From Oscillospiraceae bacterium (GTDB taxonomy: Bacteria; Bacillota; Clostridia; Oscillospirales; Oscillospiraceae), in NCBI GenBank assembly GCA_022846075.1, contig AP025582.1, forward strand, positions 372,001 through 436,000: DNA of 64,000 nt. Reading direction: 5' to 3'. A model generated the notes under the pieces. The model was not told the DNA's origin. It saw nothing but the letters and a program-made list of their open reading frames with translations, and made no database searches. The position numbers were made by a program, and so were the translations under genes. Below, piece by piece: positions 41,066-51,091 of the stretch (within the stretch, counting starts at the first letter, position 1; each line of letters starts with the position of its first letter).

Positions 41066-41503
41066 ATGCTGCTGCCCAAGAGAGTAAAATACCGCCGCGT
41101 TCACCGTGGCCGCATGACCGGTAAGGCCACCCGCGGCAACACCGTGACCTACGGCGAGTGGGGCCTCCAGTCCACGGAGCCCGCCTGGATCACCTCGAAC
41201 CAGATCGAGGCCGCCCGTGTGGCCATGACCCGTTACACCAAGCGCGGCGGTAAGGTCTGGATCAAGATCTTCCCCGACAAGCCCGTGACCAAGAAGGCCC
41301 TGGGTACCCGTATGGGCTCCGGTAAGGGCGCCCCTGAGTACTGGATCGCCGTGGTCAAGCCCGAGCGCGTCATGTTCGAGATCGGCGGCGTGTCCGAGGA
41401 AGTGGCCAAGGAGGCCCTCCGTCTGGCCAGCCACAAGCTGCCCGTCAAGTGCAAGATCGTGAAGAAAGAAACCCCTGTTGTGACCGAGAATGGTGGTGAA
41501 TGA
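41066..41503 (+). CDS. rplP: 50S ribosomal protein L16
   Basis: 145 residues. [20 protein letters not shown] and [20 protein letters not shown] are family signatures. L16 positions the A-site tRNA. It begins directly after the rpsC stop and overlaps rpmC by four bases. Confidence 0.97.
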   Translation: MLLPKRVKYRRVHRGRMTGKATRGNTVTYGEWGLQSTEPAWITSNQIEAARVAMTRYTKRGGKVWIKIFPDKPVTKKALGTRMGSGKGAPEYWIAVVKPERVMFEIGGVSEEVAKEALRLASHKLPVKCKIVKKETPVVTENGGE

Positions 41504-41703
41504 AGATGAAAGCGAATGACGTCCGTAAAATGAGCGCCGCCGAGCTGGAGACCAAGCTGGGCGACCTGAAGAAGGACCTGTTCCAGCTCCGTCTTCAGCA
41601 CGCGACCAACCAGCTCGATAACCCCGTGAAGATCGCTCAGGTCAAGCGGGACATTGCCCGGGTCAAGACCATCATCCGCGAGCAGCAGCTCGCCAGCCGA
41701 TAA
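41500..41703 (+). CDS. rpmC: 50S ribosomal protein L29
   Basis: 67 residues. [20 protein letters not shown] and the C-terminal [18 protein letters not shown] form the two-helix fold near the tunnel exit. The start could be the ATG at 41500 (overlapping rplP) or the one at 41506; GGTGGTGA upstream favours neither clearly. Confidence 0.95.
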   Translation: MKMKANDVRKMSAAELETKLGDLKKDLFQLRLQHATNQLDNPVKIAQVKRDIARVKTIIREQQLASR

Positions 41704-41716
41704 GGAGGAGTAGAAC

Positions 41717-41983
41717 ATGAGCGAAGAGAAGCGTACTTCTTCCCGCAAGACCAGAGTCGGCATGGTGGTTTCCGATAAGATGGACAAGACCGTTGTGGTG
41801 GCCATCGCCGACCGTGTGGCCCACCCGCTGTACAAGAAAATCGTCAAGAGGACCTATAAGCTCAAAGCCCACGATGAGCAGAACGCCTGCGGCGTGGGCG
41901 ACCGCGTGCGGGTCATGGAGACCCGGCCCCTGTCCAAGGACAAGCGCTGGCGCGTGGTCGAGATCCTCGAGAAAGCCAAATAA
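41717..41983 (+). CDS. rpsQ: 30S ribosomal protein S17
   Basis: 88 residues. [20 protein letters not shown] and [20 protein letters not shown] are typical of this OB-fold primary 16S rRNA binder. AAGGAGGAG lies upstream. Confidence 0.97.
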   Translation: MSEEKRTSSRKTRVGMVVSDKMDKTVVVAIADRVAHPLYKKIVKRTYKLKAHDEQNACGVGDRVRVMETRPLSKDKRWRVVEILEKAK

Positions 41984-41995
41984 GGAGGTGCCAGT

Positions 41996-42364
41996 ATGAT
42001 TCAGCAGGAAAGTTATCTGAAGGTGGCCGATAATACCGGCGCCAAGGAGATCAAGACCATCCGTGTCCTGGGCGGCTCCAAGCGGAAGTTCGGCAACATC
42101 GGCGACGTCGTTGTGGCCTCTGTCCGCAAGGCTCAACCCGGCGGCACCGTGAAGAAGGGCGAAGTGGTCCGGGCCGTTATCGTCCGTACCGCCAAGGGCA
42201 TCCATCGTGCCGACGGCAGCTACGTCCGGTTCGACGAGAACGCCGCCGTCCTCATCAAGGACGACAAGAACCCCAGAGGCACCCGTATCTTTGGGCCCGT
42301 GGCCCGGGAGCTCCGGGACAAGGATTACATGAAGATCCTGTCCCTGGCCCCCGAAGTGCTGTAA
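41996..42364 (+). CDS. rplN: 50S ribosomal protein L14
   Basis: 122 residues, the family's exact usual length. [20 protein letters not shown] and the C-terminal [20 protein letters not shown] are highly conserved. AAGGAGG precedes the ATG. Confidence 0.97.
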   Translation: MIQQESYLKVADNTGAKEIKTIRVLGGSKRKFGNIGDVVVASVRKAQPGGTVKKGEVVRAVIVRTAKGIHRADGSYVRFDENAAVLIKDDKNPRGTRIFGPVARELRDKDYMKILSLAPEVL

Positions 42365-42382
42365 GGGGGGTAGGAGAAGAAC

Positions 42383-42700
42383 ATGAACACTATGAGCATC
42401 AAGAAGGGCGACACCGTCGTCGTTCTCTCCGGCAAGGACAAGGGCAAGCAGGGCAAGGTCCTGGAGGCCATGCCCGAGACCCGCAAGGTCGTTGTGGAGA
42501 AGGTCAATGTGGCCACCCGTCACCAGAAGCCCCGCAAGCAGGGCGAGGAGGGCGGCATCATGAAGAAGGAAGCCCCCATCTACGCCTGCAAGGTCATGCG
42601 GGTGTGCCCCAAGTGCAACAAGCCCACCCGCCCCGCCAGCAAGGTGGGCGCCGACGGCAAGCGTGTCCGCGTCTGCAAGAAGTGCGGCGCTGAGATCTGA
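42383..42700 (+). CDS. rplX: 50S ribosomal protein L24
   Basis: 105 residues. The KOW motif KKGDTVVVLSGKDKGKQGKV is at the N terminus. A C-terminal zinc ribbon (CPKCNKPTR ... CKKCGAEI) is complete. A second in-frame ATG three codons later is an alternative start. Confidence 0.97.
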   Translation: MNTMSIKKGDTVVVLSGKDKGKQGKVLEAMPETRKVVVEKVNVATRHQKPRKQGEEGGIMKKEAPIYACKVMRVCPKCNKPTRPASKVGADGKRVRVCKKCGAEI

Positions 42701-42717
42701 GAGAGGAGGAGTAACAA

Positions 42718-43278
42718 ATGGCTGATCAGAAAATGCCTAACCTGAAGGCGAAGTACCAGAAGGAAGTCGCTCCTGCTCTGATGCAGAAGTTCGGCTACAA
42801 GTCCGTCATGCAGATCCCCAAGCTGGAGAAGATCGTGGTCAACTGCGGCTGCGGTGAGGCCCGGGACAACGCCAAGGTCCTGGAGGCCGTCGTGGGCGAT
42901 CTGAACAAGATCACCGGCCAGAAGGCCATCATCACCAAGGCCAAGAAGTCCGTGGCTAACTTCAAGCTGCGGGAGGAGATGCCCATCGGCGCCAAGGTCA
43001 CCCTCCGGGGTGACCGGATGTGGGAGTTCCTGGACCGCCTGTTCAACGTGGCCCTCCCCCGTGTCCGTGACTTCCGGGGCATCAACCCCAACTCCTTCGA
43101 CGGCCGCGGCAACTACGCCCTGGGCATCAAGGAGCAGCTCATCTTCCCCGAGATCGAGTACGATAAAATCGACAAGATCCGCGGCATGGATGTGGTTTTC
43201 TGCACTACCGCCAACACCGACGAGGAGGCCCGGGAGCTGCTGACGCTCATCGGCGCGCCCTTCGCCGCCCGGGCGTAA
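42718..43278 (+). CDS. rplE: 50S ribosomal protein L5
   Basis: 186 residues. [40 protein letters not shown] and [20 protein letters not shown] are family signatures. L5 binds 5S rRNA with L18. GAGAGGAGGAG lies upstream of the ATG. Confidence 0.97.
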   Translation: MADQKMPNLKAKYQKEVAPALMQKFGYKSVMQIPKLEKIVVNCGCGEARDNAKVLEAVVGDLNKITGQKAIITKAKKSVANFKLREEMPIGAKVTLRGDRMWEFLDRLFNVALPRVRDFRGINPNSFDGRGNYALGIKEQLIFPEIEYDKIDKIRGMDVVFCTTANTDEEARELLTLIGAPFAARA

Positions 43279-43290
43279 GGAGGCAATCGA

Positions 43291-43476
43291 ATGGCTAAGA
43301 AATCTATGATCCTCAAGCAGCAGGCTGAGCCCAAGTTCTCCAGCCGCCGCTATAACCGCTGCAAGATCTGCGGCCGTCCCCACGCCTACCTGCGGGACTA
43401 CGGCGTCTGCCGTATCTGCTTCCGCGAGCTGGCTTACAAGGGTCAGATCCCCGGAGTCAAGAAGGCGAGCTGGTAA
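43291..43476 (+). CDS. rpsN: 30S ribosomal protein S14, zinc-binding type (type Z)
   Basis: 61 residues, the short zinc-containing form with [20 protein letters not shown]. Zinc-independent S14 paralogues are usually encoded elsewhere. A GCTGG/CCAGC hairpin overlaps its stop codon, and an unusually long 130-bp gap follows before rpsH. Confidence 0.97.
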   Translation: MAKKSMILKQQAEPKFSSRRYNRCKICGRPHAYLRDYGVCRICFRELAYKGQIPGVKKASW

Positions 43477-43606
43477 ATACCAGCCCGCCTCTTCCCCGGT
43501 TATTTGAACGAACCCCCGCCGGCGGCAACAGGTCTAAGTTACCTAGCTTGGATACCTTCCGCTGACACAGGCGGAACGCCTGTAACTCTAATAGGAGGTA
43601 ACACAC
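43477..43606 (+). promoter_or_regulatory. Structured leader between rpsN and rpsH
   Basis: A compact fold at 43528-43583: outer ACAGG/CCTGT closes around a perfect TTCCGC/GCGGAA stem with an eight-base loop. The spc operon of other bacteria is controlled by S8 binding to mRNA near this junction; an S8 site here is inference only. The stop of rpsN lies in a GCTGG/CCAGC hairpin. Confidence 0.45.
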
Positions 43607-44008
43607 ATGCATATCACCGATCCTGTTGCGGATATGCTCACCCGCATCCGCAACGCCAACAACGCCAAGCATGACACTGTGGACGTTCCCGCGTCCAACA
43701 TGAAGAAGTCCATCGCGCAGATCCTGCTGGATGAGGGCTATATCAAGAACTACCAGCTCATCGACGATGGCACCCAGGGCATCATCCGGGTGGCCCTGAA
43801 GTACAACCAGCCCAACAAGGAGAAGGTCATCACCGGCCTGCGCCGGGTGTCCAAGCCCGGCCTGCGGGTCTATGCCGGTGCCGACGAGCTGCCCCGGGTC
43901 ATCAAGGGCCTGGGTATCGCCATTGTCTCCACGTCCAAGGGCGTCATGACCGACAAGGCTGCCCGCGCGGCCCACGTCGGCGGTGAAGTCCTGGCTTTCG
44001 TGTGGTAA
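43607..44008 (+). CDS. rpsH: 30S ribosomal protein S8
   Basis: 133 residues. [20 protein letters not shown] and the C-terminal [20 protein letters not shown] are family signatures. S8 binds 16S rRNA helix 21 and in E. coli regulates the spc operon. TAGGAGG lies upstream. Confidence 0.97.
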   Translation: MHITDPVADMLTRIRNANNAKHDTVDVPASNMKKSIAQILLDEGYIKNYQLIDDGTQGIIRVALKYNQPNKEKVITGLRRVSKPGLRVYAGADELPRVIKGLGIAIVSTSKGVMTDKAARAAHVGGEVLAFVW

Positions 44009-44023
44009 GGAGGGGAAAAGAGA

Positions 44024-44572
44024 ATGTCTAGAATTGGTAGAATGCCGATCTCTGTCCCCGCCGGTGTGGACGTGAAGATCGAGGCGGGCAACCTGGTGAC
44101 CGTCAAGGGCCCCAAGGGGACCCTGAGCCAGCAGTTGTGCCCCGCTATGACCATTACCCAGGAGGGTTCCGAGCTCCACGTGACCCGTCCCGACGACGCC
44201 AAAGAGAACCGCAGCCTTCACGGCCTGACCCGCACCCTGCTCAATAACATGGTGGTGGGCGTGACCGACGGCTTCAAGAAGAACCTGGAAGTCAACGGCG
44301 TGGGTTACCGCGTGGCCAAGGACGGCAAGAAGCTGGTGATGAACCTGGGCTTCTCCCATCAGGTCATCGTGGAGGAGATCGACGGCATCACCATCGACGT
44401 GCCCGATGCCAACCACATCGTCATCAGCGGGCCCGACAAGCAGAAGGTGGGCCAGTTTGCCGCCGAAGTGAGAGAGAAAAGACCTCCCGAGCCTTACAAG
44501 GGCAAGGGGATCAAATATGCTGACGAGGTCATCCGCCGCAAGGAAGGCAAGACCGGCGTCAAGAAGAAGTAA
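44024..44572 (+). CDS. rplF: 50S ribosomal protein L6
   Basis: 182 residues. [20 protein letters not shown] and the C-terminal [20 protein letters not shown] are conserved. L6 lies at the base of the stalk. AAGGAGG precedes the start. Confidence 0.97.
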   Translation: MSRIGRMPISVPAGVDVKIEAGNLVTVKGPKGTLSQQLCPAMTITQEGSELHVTRPDDAKENRSLHGLTRTLLNNMVVGVTDGFKKNLEVNGVGYRVAKDGKKLVMNLGFSHQVIVEEIDGITIDVPDANHIVISGPDKQKVGQFAAEVREKRPPEPYKGKGIKYADEVIRRKEGKTGVKKK

Positions 44573-44586
44573 GGAGGTGTGCCAAT

Positions 44587-44946
44587 ATGATCAAGAAAAT
44601 CGATACCAACGCCCAGCGGCTTAAGCGCCACAAGAGAGTGCGCGCCAAAATCTCCGGCACGCCCGAGAGACCCCGTCTGAACGTGTTCCGCAGCGGGACC
44701 AACATCTATGCCCAGGTCATCGACGATGTCAACGGCAAGACCCTGGTCGCCGCTTCCTCCCTGGACAAGGCCTTCGAGGGCACCGGCTCCAACTGCGAGG
44801 CGGCCAAGAAGGTGGGCCTGATGGTGGCCGAGCGCGCCAAGGCCGCGGGCATCACCAACGTGGTGTTCGATCGCGGCGGCTATGTCTACCACGGCCGTGT
44901 CGCGGCCTTGGCCGAGGGCGCCCGTGAGGGCGGCCTGGAATTTTAA
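44587..44946 (+). CDS. rplR: 50S ribosomal protein L18
   Basis: 119 residues. [20 protein letters not shown] and the C-terminal [20 protein letters not shown] are typical of this 5S rRNA-binding protein. AAGGAGG lies upstream. Confidence 0.97.
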   Translation: MIKKIDTNAQRLKRHKRVRAKISGTPERPRLNVFRSGTNIYAQVIDDVNGKTLVAASSLDKAFEGTGSNCEAAKKVGLMVAERAKAAGITNVVFDRGGYVYHGRVAALAEGAREGGLEF

Positions 44947-44963
44947 CGGGAGGAGGAAACGAA

Positions 44964-45464
44964 ATGCCTAGATTTGAAAAAGAGCAGAGCGAGTACAGCG
45001 AGAAGCTCGTTTCCCTGAACCGCGTGTCCAAGACCGTCAAGGGCGGCCGTGTCATGAAGTTCGCCGCCCTCATGGTGGTCGGCGACGAGAAGGGGAATGT
45101 GGGCTTCGGCACCGGTAAGGCCGCCGAAGTTCCCGAGGCCATCCGCAAGGGCATCGAGGATGCCAAGAAGAACATGATCAAGGTGAGCGTCTCCGGCACC
45201 ACCATCCCCCACGAGGTCACCGGCATCTTTGGTGCCGGTAAGGTGATGCTCAAGCCCGCCGCCCCCGGTACCGGCATCATCGCCGGCGGCCCGGTCCGCG
45301 CCGTCATGGAGGCCGCCGGCATCCGTGACATCCGCGCCAAGTGCCTGCGCTCCAACAACCCCCAGAACGTGGTTTCCGCCACCTTCGAGGGCCTCAAGTC
45401 CCTGCGGACCCCCGAAGAGGTGGCCCGTCAGCGCGGCAAGAGCGTAGAAGAAATCGTCGGTTAA
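44964..45464 (+). CDS. rpsE: 30S ribosomal protein S5
   Basis: 166 residues. The double-stranded RNA-binding domain ([20 protein letters not shown]) and the [20 protein letters not shown] block, a fidelity-related region, are intact. GGGAGGAGG lies upstream. Confidence 0.97.
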   Translation: MPRFEKEQSEYSEKLVSLNRVSKTVKGGRVMKFAALMVVGDEKGNVGFGTGKAAEVPEAIRKGIEDAKKNMIKVSVSGTTIPHEVTGIFGAGKVMLKPAAPGTGIIAGGPVRAVMEAAGIRDIRAKCLRSNNPQNVVSATFEGLKSLRTPEEVARQRGKSVEEIVG

Positions 45465-45479
45465 GGAGGAGGTCGCAAA

Positions 45480-45662
45480 ATGGCTAACGTGAACATCAAG
45501 CTGATCAAGAGCCTGAACGGCCGCATCGCCAAGCACAAGGCCACGGCGGAAGCCCTGGGCCTGCGCAAGATCGGCGACACTACCGTCCAGCCGGACAATG
45601 CCGCCACCCGCGGCAAGATCGCCAGCATCGGTTACCTCCTGCAGGTCACCGAGGACAAGTAA
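45480..45662 (+). CDS. rpmD: 50S ribosomal protein L30
   Basis: 60 residues. VNIKLIKSLNGRIAKHKATA and LGLRKIGDTTVQPDNAATRG match bacterial L30. AAGGAGGAGG lies before the ATG. Confidence 0.97.
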   Translation: MANVNIKLIKSLNGRIAKHKATAEALGLRKIGDTTVQPDNAATRGKIASIGYLLQVTEDK

Positions 45663-45677
45663 GGAGGAGCAACAATC

Positions 45678-46118
45678 ATGAATCTGCATGATCTTTCTCC
45701 CGCGGCCGGCTCCACCCAGGTGGGCAAGCGCAAGGGCCGCGGCCCCGGCACCGGCAACGGCAAGACCGCCGGTAAGGGACACAAGGGCCAGAAGGCCCGC
45801 TCCGGCGGCGGCGTCCGCGTGGGCTTCGAAGGCGGCCAGATGCCTCTGGCCCGCCGGCTGCCTAAGCGCGGCTTCAACAACATTTTCGCCAAGCCCCTGG
45901 AGGCCATCAACGTGGCTTCTTTGAACAAGTTTGAGGACGGCGCCACCGTCAATGTCTGTGACCTGCTGGAAATGGGCATCCTTTCCAAGTGCGAGTACGG
46001 CGTGAAGGTGCTGGGCAACGGGACTCTGACCAAGAAGCTCACTGTCCGCGCCACGGCTTTCTCCGCCTCCGCCAAGGAAAAGATCGAAGCGGCGGGCGGA
46101 AAGGCCGAGGTGATCTGA
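45678..46118 (+). CDS. rplO: 50S ribosomal protein L15
   Basis: 146 residues. The glycine- and basic-rich N terminus ([20 protein letters not shown]) and [20 protein letters not shown] are characteristic. secY starts one base after its stop. Confidence 0.97.
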   Translation: MNLHDLSPAAGSTQVGKRKGRGPGTGNGKTAGKGHKGQKARSGGGVRVGFEGGQMPLARRLPKRGFNNIFAKPLEAINVASLNKFEDGATVNVCDLLEMGILSKCEYGVKVLGNGTLTKKLTVRATAFSASAKEKIEAAGGKAEVI

Positions 46119-46119
46119 G

Positions 46120-47469
46120 TTGATCCAGACACTGAGAAACGCCTGGAAGGTCCCTGAGCTCAAGAGCAAGATCCTCTTTACGATCTTCGCCCTGCTCATC
46201 TTCCGGTTCGGTTCTGCCATCCCGGTGCCGTTCATCAACACCGAGGGGCTCACCAATTATATCAACTCCATGTCCGGCACCATCTTCGGCCTTCTGGGCA
46301 CCATGAACGGCACGGCCTTCTCCATCGCCGCCGTGTTTGCCCTGGGTGTGCAGCCCTATATCAACTCCTCCATCATCATCCAGCTCCTCACCGTGGCCAT
46401 CCCGGCCCTGGAGCGGCTGCAGAAAGAGGGCGGAGAAGAGGGCCGCAAGAAGATCGCCGCCATCACCCGCTACGTCACTGTGGCCATCGCCCTCCTTCAG
46501 GGCTTCGGCTACTACACCATCATCCGGACCAACCAACTGCTGAACCTGGGCACCATGAACGGCATCTGGGGCGGCATCGTCATCGTCGCCACCTTCGCCG
46601 CCGGCTCCGCCTTCGTCATGTGGCTGGGCGAGCAGATCACCGATAAGGGCATCGGCAACGGTATCTCCATCATCCTGTTTGCCGGTATCCTCTCCCGGAT
46701 GCCCACCATGATCACCGAGCTCTACACCGGCGTGAGCAACTGGGCCCACCATGTGGACACCAGCGACTTCACCGAGCAGCAGCTCAAGAATTTCTTCGTG
46801 CTGCCCCCCTGGGGCCTGGTCCTCATCATCGTGGGCATGCTGGCCATGATCCTCTTCGTGGTGTGGATCCAGAACGCCGAGCGCCGCATCCCTGTCCAGT
46901 ACGCCAAGCGCGTGGTGGGCCGGAAGATGTACGGCGGCCAGTCCAGCCACATCCCCCTGAAGGTGAATATGTCCGGCGTTCTGCCCATCATCTTCGCCCA
47001 GTCCATCGCCTCCCTCCCCGCCACCATCGCGGCTTTCGCCGGGGTCCAGGCCGGGGACGAGGGCTTCTGGGGCTCCTTCCTGCGGGTGTTTGACGCCAAC
47101 GGGGCGGTGTACACCGTGGTGTACTTCCTCCTGATCCTGGCGTTCAGCTACTTCTACTCCACCATGCAGTTCGATCCCACGGAGGTGGCCAACAACCTCA
47201 AGAAGAACGGCGGCTTTGTCCCCGGCTTCCGCCCGGGCAAGCCCACCGCCGACTTCATCCACAAGGTGCTCAACAAGATCACCTTCTTCGGGGCTATGTT
47301 CCTCTCCGTCATCGCCATCGCCCCCATCGTCACCGGCGGTATCATCGGGATGCAGAACCTGGCCATCGGCGGCACCTCCGTCATCATCGTGGTGGGCGTC
47401 GCTCTGGAGACCAGCAAGGCTCTCGAGGCCCAGCTCATGATGCGCCACTACAAGGGCTTCCTTGAGTAA
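46120..47469 (+). CDS. secY: Preprotein translocase subunit SecY
   Basis: 449 residues with ten membrane segments, forming the protein-export channel. NAWKVPELKSKILFTIFALL, FGSAIPVPFIN and the cytoplasmic loop VVGRKMYGGQSSHIPLKVN are family signatures. The start is a TTG at 46120, set by GAGGTGA upstream and by the conserved MIQTLRNAWK start; no in-frame ATG fits. It begins one base after the rplO stop. Confidence 0.96.
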   Translation: MIQTLRNAWKVPELKSKILFTIFALLIFRFGSAIPVPFINTEGLTNYINSMSGTIFGLLGTMNGTAFSIAAVFALGVQPYINSSIIIQLLTVAIPALERLQKEGGEEGRKKIAAITRYVTVAIALLQGFGYYTIIRTNQLLNLGTMNGIWGGIVIVATFAAGSAFVMWLGEQITDKGIGNGISIILFAGILSRMPTMITELYTGVSNWAHHVDTSDFTEQQLKNFFVLPPWGLVLIIVGMLAMILFVVWIQNAERRIPVQYAKRVVGRKMYGGQSSHIPLKVNMSGVLPIIFAQSIASLPATIAAFAGVQAGDEGFWGSFLRVFDANGAVYTVVYFLLILAFSYFYSTMQFDPTEVANNLKKNGGFVPGFRPGKPTADFIHKVLNKITFFGAMFLSVIAIAPIVTGGIIGMQNLAIGGTSVIIVVGVALETSKALEAQLMMRHYKGFLE

Positions 47470-47485
47470 TCGGGAGGACGGGGAC

Positions 47486-48121
47486 ATGATGAAACTGATC
47501 TTCCTGGGCCCTCCGGGCGCCGGTAAAGGCACTCAGGCGGCCATTGTGAGCAAGAAGCTGGGCATCCCCACCATCTCCACCGGCGACATGCTTCGCGCCG
47601 CCGTGAAGGAGGGGACCGAGGTGGGCCGGCAGGCCAAGTCCTTCATGGACGCGGGTAAGCTGGTCCCCGATGAGGTCATCATCGGCATCGTGGCGGAGCG
47701 GGTGGAAAAGCCCGACTGCGCCATGGGCTACATCTTGGACGGGGTGCCCCGCACCATCGCCCAGGCCAAGGCCCTGGAGGAGATCGGCATCCGGTTCGAT
47801 CACGTCATCTCCATCGAGACGGCGGACTCCGTGGTCTCCGAGCGGCTGGTGGGCCGGAGAATGTGTCAGAACTGCGGCGCCACCTTCCACATCACCAACA
47901 ATCCCCCCAAGGCGGAGGGGGTGTGCGACGTGTGCGGTCACTCGCTGATCCAGCGGGATGACGACAGAGCCGACACCGTCCGCCACCGCCTGGAGGTCTA
48001 CCACCGTGAGACCGAGCCCCTGAAGGATTTCTACCAGCAGCGGAACGTCCTGCGGATGGTGGAGAACGAGGGGGGCATCGAAAGCGTCAACCGCCGGATC
48101 ATGGCGGTCCTGGGGAAGTGA
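47486..48121 (+). CDS. adk: Adenylate kinase, zinc-lid type
   Basis: 211 residues. P-loop LIFLGPPGAGKGTQA, and a long LID with CQNCGATFHITNNPPKAEGV then CDVCG, a Cys4 zinc site as in Gram-positive enzymes. It interconverts ATP, ADP and AMP. Adjacent ATGs at 47486 and 47489 are both possible; GGGAGG is eight bases before the first. Confidence 0.96.
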   Translation: MMKLIFLGPPGAGKGTQAAIVSKKLGIPTISTGDMLRAAVKEGTEVGRQAKSFMDAGKLVPDEVIIGIVAERVEKPDCAMGYILDGVPRTIAQAKALEEIGIRFDHVISIETADSVVSERLVGRRMCQNCGATFHITNNPPKAEGVCDVCGHSLIQRDDDRADTVRHRLEVYHRETEPLKDFYQQRNVLRMVENEGGIESVNRRIMAVLGK

Positions 48122-48125
48122 CGAT

Positions 48126-48887
48126 ATGGACATGATCTCCATCAAGTCCCCCAGCGAGATCGAAAAGATGCGCGCGGCCGGGCGGCTCACCGCCCAGACC
48201 CGGGCTCTGGCCGGTTCCCTGGTAAAGCCGGGGATCTCCACCCTGGAGATCGACCGGGAGGTCCGCAAGTTCATCGAAAGCCACGGCGCCAAGCCGTCTT
48301 TCCTGGGCTACGGCGGCTTCCCCGGCTCGGCGTGCATCTCCATCAACGAAGTGGTCATCCACGGCATCCCCGACCACCGGAAGCTGAAGGAGGGCGACAT
48401 CGTCTCTGTAGACGTGGGCGCCTATCTGGACGGCTTCCACGGCGACTGCGCCGCCACCTTCCCCTGCGGGGAGGTCTCTGACGAGGCCGGGAAGCTCATC
48501 GAGGTCACCCGGCAGAGCTTCTTCGAGGGCATCAAGTTCGCCAAGGTGGGACAGCGGGTGTCCGACATCGGCCACGCCGTCCAGCAGTACGTCGAGAGCT
48601 TCGGCTACGGCGTGGTGCGGGACTTTGTGGGCCACGGCGTGGGCAGCAAGCTCCACGAGGCGCCGGAGGTCCCCAACTATGGGGCCGCCGGACATGGCGC
48701 CCGGCTCCTGCCGGGTATGGTCATCGCTGTGGAGCCCATGGTGTGCGCCGGCGACTGGCGGGTGAAGGTGCTGAAGGACGGCTGGACCACCGTGTCCGCC
48801 GACGGAAGCCTTACCGCCCACTACGAGAACACCATCCTCATCACCGAAGGCGAACCCGAGATCCTCACCGATCCGGGCGAGGGCTGA
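48126..48887 (+). CDS. map: Methionine aminopeptidase, type I
   Basis: 253 residues. It removes the initiator methionine. SIKSPSEIEKMRAAGRLTAQ opens the protein; metal ligands are in SVDVGAYLDGFHGDCAATF, GHGVGSKLHEAPEVPNYG and TEGEPEIL. The start (48126, or 48132 two codons later) follows adk by 4 bp. Confidence 0.96.
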   Translation: MDMISIKSPSEIEKMRAAGRLTAQTRALAGSLVKPGISTLEIDREVRKFIESHGAKPSFLGYGGFPGSACISINEVVIHGIPDHRKLKEGDIVSVDVGAYLDGFHGDCAATFPCGEVSDEAGKLIEVTRQSFFEGIKFAKVGQRVSDIGHAVQQYVESFGYGVVRDFVGHGVGSKLHEAPEVPNYGAAGHGARLLPGMVIAVEPMVCAGDWRVKVLKDGWTTVSADGSLTAHYENTILITEGEPEILTDPGEG

Positions 48888-48888
48888 T

Positions 48889-49155
48889 ATGGTGGGAGGG
48901 CTGGTCCGTTCTCTGGCCGGACATGACAAGGGCGATGTGTTCTGCGTCGTCGGCGAGGAGGAGGGGTTCCTCCTTCTGGCAGACGGCAAGCGCAGGCCCC
49001 TGGGGTCCCCCAAACGGAAGAAGCGTATGCACACTGAGGCCGCGGGGGAGTTCGACCACCCGGCGCTCCAAAAGCTCAGCCGGCGCGAGCCGGTGACCGA
49101 CAATGAGATTCGGAGGGCGCTGGCCGCTTTCCGAGCCCAGTCAAGGAGGGTTTGA
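48889..49155 (+). CDS. KOW-domain RNA-binding protein (L14e-like)
   Basis: 88 residues starting one base after map. [20 protein letters not shown] is a KOW-type beta fold as in L14e/L6e/L27e proteins, followed by a basic stretch ([14 protein letters not shown]). Such a gene between map and infA is a conserved feature of Clostridia. It probably binds RNA or the ribosome; its exact role is not known. Confidence 0.85.
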   Translation: MVGGLVRSLAGHDKGDVFCVVGEEEGFLLLADGKRRPLGSPKRKKRMHTEAAGEFDHPALQKLSRREPVTDNEIRRALAAFRAQSRRV

Positions 49156-49159
49156 CGCT

Positions 49160-49378
49160 TTGGCAAAGGACGATATGATCGAAGTGGAGGGCGTCGTCGT
49201 CGAGTCCCTTCCCAACACCACATTCCACGTGGACATCGGAAACGGCCACATCATCCTGGCCCACATCTCCGGGAAGCTGCGGATGAACTTCATCCGCATC
49301 CTGCCCGGCGACAAGGTCACGGTCCAGATGTCGCCCTACGATGTGACACGAGGCAGAATCACCTGGCGGACCAAATAA
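49160..49378 (+). CDS. infA: Translation initiation factor IF-1
   Basis: 72 residues, the exact family length, starting at a TTG (49160) with AAGGAGGG upstream. [20 protein letters not shown] and [20 protein letters not shown] are near-universal. The 97-bp spacer to rpmJ holds GC-rich hairpin-forming sequence (GGGGCC/GGCCCC types) and no gene. Confidence 0.96.
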   Translation: MAKDDMIEVEGVVVESLPNTTFHVDIGNGHIILAHISGKLRMNFIRILPGDKVTVQMSPYDVTRGRITWRTK

Positions 49379-49475
49379 GGACCGCTTTTGTACGTTCCCA
49401 TTCACGACCGGCGAGGGCAGAAGGGGCCTTGCCCCCTCCCCGCTGGGGCCATCAAGGCTATCAGGAGGTTTCAAA

Positions 49476-49589
49476 ATGAAAGTAAGACCGTCCGTGAAGC
49501 CCATGTGCGAGAAGTGCAAGATCATCAAGCGCAAGGGCAAGGTCATGGTTATCTGCGAAAACCCCAAGCATAAACAGAGACAAGGTTAA
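49476..49589 (+). CDS. rpmJ: 50S ribosomal protein L36, zinc-binding type
   Basis: 37 residues. [20 protein letters not shown] then [17 protein letters not shown] gives the complete Cys3-His zinc site (C11, C14, C27, H32). CAGGAGG lies before the ATG. Gene position between infA and rpsM is canonical. Confidence 0.96.
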   Translation: MKVRPSVKPMCEKCKIIKRKGKVMVICENPKHKQRQG

Positions 49590-49610
49590 AGTAGGAGGTG
49601 CTGAAACAGT

Positions 49611-49979
49611 ATGGCTCGTATTGCTGGCATTGACCTGCCGAAGGATAAGCGGATCGAGATCGGTCTGACCTATATCTACGGCATTGGGCGCACCAGCGCC
49701 AATAAGATCCTGGAGGAATCCGGGATCAACCCCGATACCCGGGTCAAGGATCTGACCGAGGCCGAGGAGGCCAAGCTGCGTGAGATCATTGGCCGCAGCT
49801 ATACCGTGGAGGGCGACCTCCGGCGGGATCTGGCCATGGACATCAAGCGGCTGACCGAGATCGGCTGCTACCGGGGCGTGCGGCATCGCCGCGGCCTGCC
49901 CGTCCGGGGCCAGCGGACCAAGACCAACGCCCGTACCCGCAAGGGCCCGAAGCGTACCGTCGCGAATAAGAAGAAGTAA
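49611..49979 (+). CDS. rpsM: 30S ribosomal protein S13
   Basis: 122 residues. [20 protein letters not shown] and the C-terminal [20 protein letters not shown] are family signatures; the basic tail reaches the P-site tRNA. TAGGAGG lies upstream. First gene of the alpha-operon part. Confidence 0.97.
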   Translation: MARIAGIDLPKDKRIEIGLTYIYGIGRTSANKILEESGINPDTRVKDLTEAEEAKLREIIGRSYTVEGDLRRDLAMDIKRLTEIGCYRGVRHRRGLPVRGQRTKTNARTRKGPKRTVANKKK

Positions 49980-49992
49980 GGAGGGATAGCAA

Positions 49993-50391
49993 ATGGCTGC
50001 GAATACCGGCAAGAAAGTGGTGCGTCGGCGCCGCGAAAAGAAGAACGTTGAAAAGGGCCAGGTGCATATCCGCTCCTCCTTCAACAACACTATGGTCACC
50101 ATGACCGACATGCAGGGCAACGCCCTCTCCTGGGCGTCCTCCGGCGAGATGGGTTTCCGGGGCTCCCGGAAGTCTACCCCCTTCGCTGCTCAGACCGCCG
50201 CCGAGACGGCCGCCAAGGCCGCCATGGAGCACGGGCTGAAGACCGTCGAGGTCTACGTGAAGGGCCCCGGGTCCGGCCGTGAGGCCGCCATCCGTGCGCT
50301 GCAGGCCGTGGGTCTGGAAGTCACCCTCATCAAGGACGTGACCCCCGTTCCCCACAACGGCTGCCGCCCGCCCAAGCGCCGCAGAGTGTAA
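49993..50391 (+). CDS. rpsK: 30S ribosomal protein S11
   Basis: 132 residues. [20 protein letters not shown] and the C-terminal [20 protein letters not shown] are highly conserved. S11 lies on the 30S platform. AAGGAGGG lies upstream. Confidence 0.97.
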   Translation: MAANTGKKVVRRRREKKNVEKGQVHIRSSFNNTMVTMTDMQGNALSWASSGEMGFRGSRKSTPFAAQTAAETAAKAAMEHGLKTVEVYVKGPGSGREAAIRALQAVGLEVTLIKDVTPVPHNGCRPPKRRRV

Positions 50392-50411
50392 GAAGGAGGA
50401 GAAATCAGAAT

Positions 50412-51014
50412 ATGGCTAAGAATATGCAGCCCATCGCCAAGCGCTGCAAGGCGCTGAACATTTCTCCCGCGGCCATGGGCTATGACAAAAAGACCACCAA
50501 GCGCAAGCCCAAGGCCAACGTCCGCCGCAAGCAGAGCGAGTACGCTATGCAGCTGCAGGAGAAGCAGAAGGTCAAGTTCGTTTACGGCATCATGGAGAAG
50601 CAGTTCCGCTCCTACTATGAGAAGGCCGCCCGCATGCCCGGCAAGACCGGCGAGAACCTGCTGGTCCTCGTGGAGCGCCGCCTGGACAACGCGGTGTACC
50701 GCCTGGGCTTCGCCATGACCCGCCGTGAGGCCCGTCAGCTGGTGAACCACGGCCACTTCACCGTCAACGGCCACAAGGTCAACATCCCCTCCTACCTGGT
50801 GAAGGTGGGCGATGTGATCGAGGTCAAGGAGTCCAGCCGTTCCAGCGTGAAGTTCAAGCGCTTTGTGGGCGAGGACGCCATCATCGTCAACGTTCCCCAG
50901 TGGTTGGAGAAAGAGAAAAACACCCTGAAGGGCACCGTGACCAAGATGCCCGCCCGGGAGGACATCGACCTGCCCATCGAGGAGCACCTCATCGTCGAGT
51001 TGTACTCCAAGTAA
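50412..51014 (+). CDS. rpsD: 30S ribosomal protein S4, zinc-free type
   Basis: 200 residues. The S4 RNA-binding domain ([20 protein letters not shown], then [16 protein letters not shown]) is clear. The N-terminal domain holds only one cysteine, so this is the zinc-free form, in contrast to the zinc-type S14 and L36 nearby. 77 bp with a GGCGGC/GCCGCC hairpin separate it from rpoA. Confidence 0.97.
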   Translation: MAKNMQPIAKRCKALNISPAAMGYDKKTTKRKPKANVRRKQSEYAMQLQEKQKVKFVYGIMEKQFRSYYEKAARMPGKTGENLLVLVERRLDNAVYRLGFAMTRREARQLVNHGHFTVNGHKVNIPSYLVKVGDVIEVKESSRSSVKFKRFVGEDAIIVNVPQWLEKEKNTLKGTVTKMPAREDIDLPIEEHLIVELYSK

Positions 51015-51091
51015 GCCTTACCCTCGAATCCGAGCTCGCAACCAACCAGGCGGCGGCAGGAACGCCGCCGTCCCAAGAAGGAGGGTAATCT

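Noticed and set aside
49379-49475. Additional small gene between infA and rpmJ
   Set aside because: A plus-strand frame starting at 49388 has no ribosome binding site and runs out of frame through rpmJ; the GC hairpins explain the sequence better.
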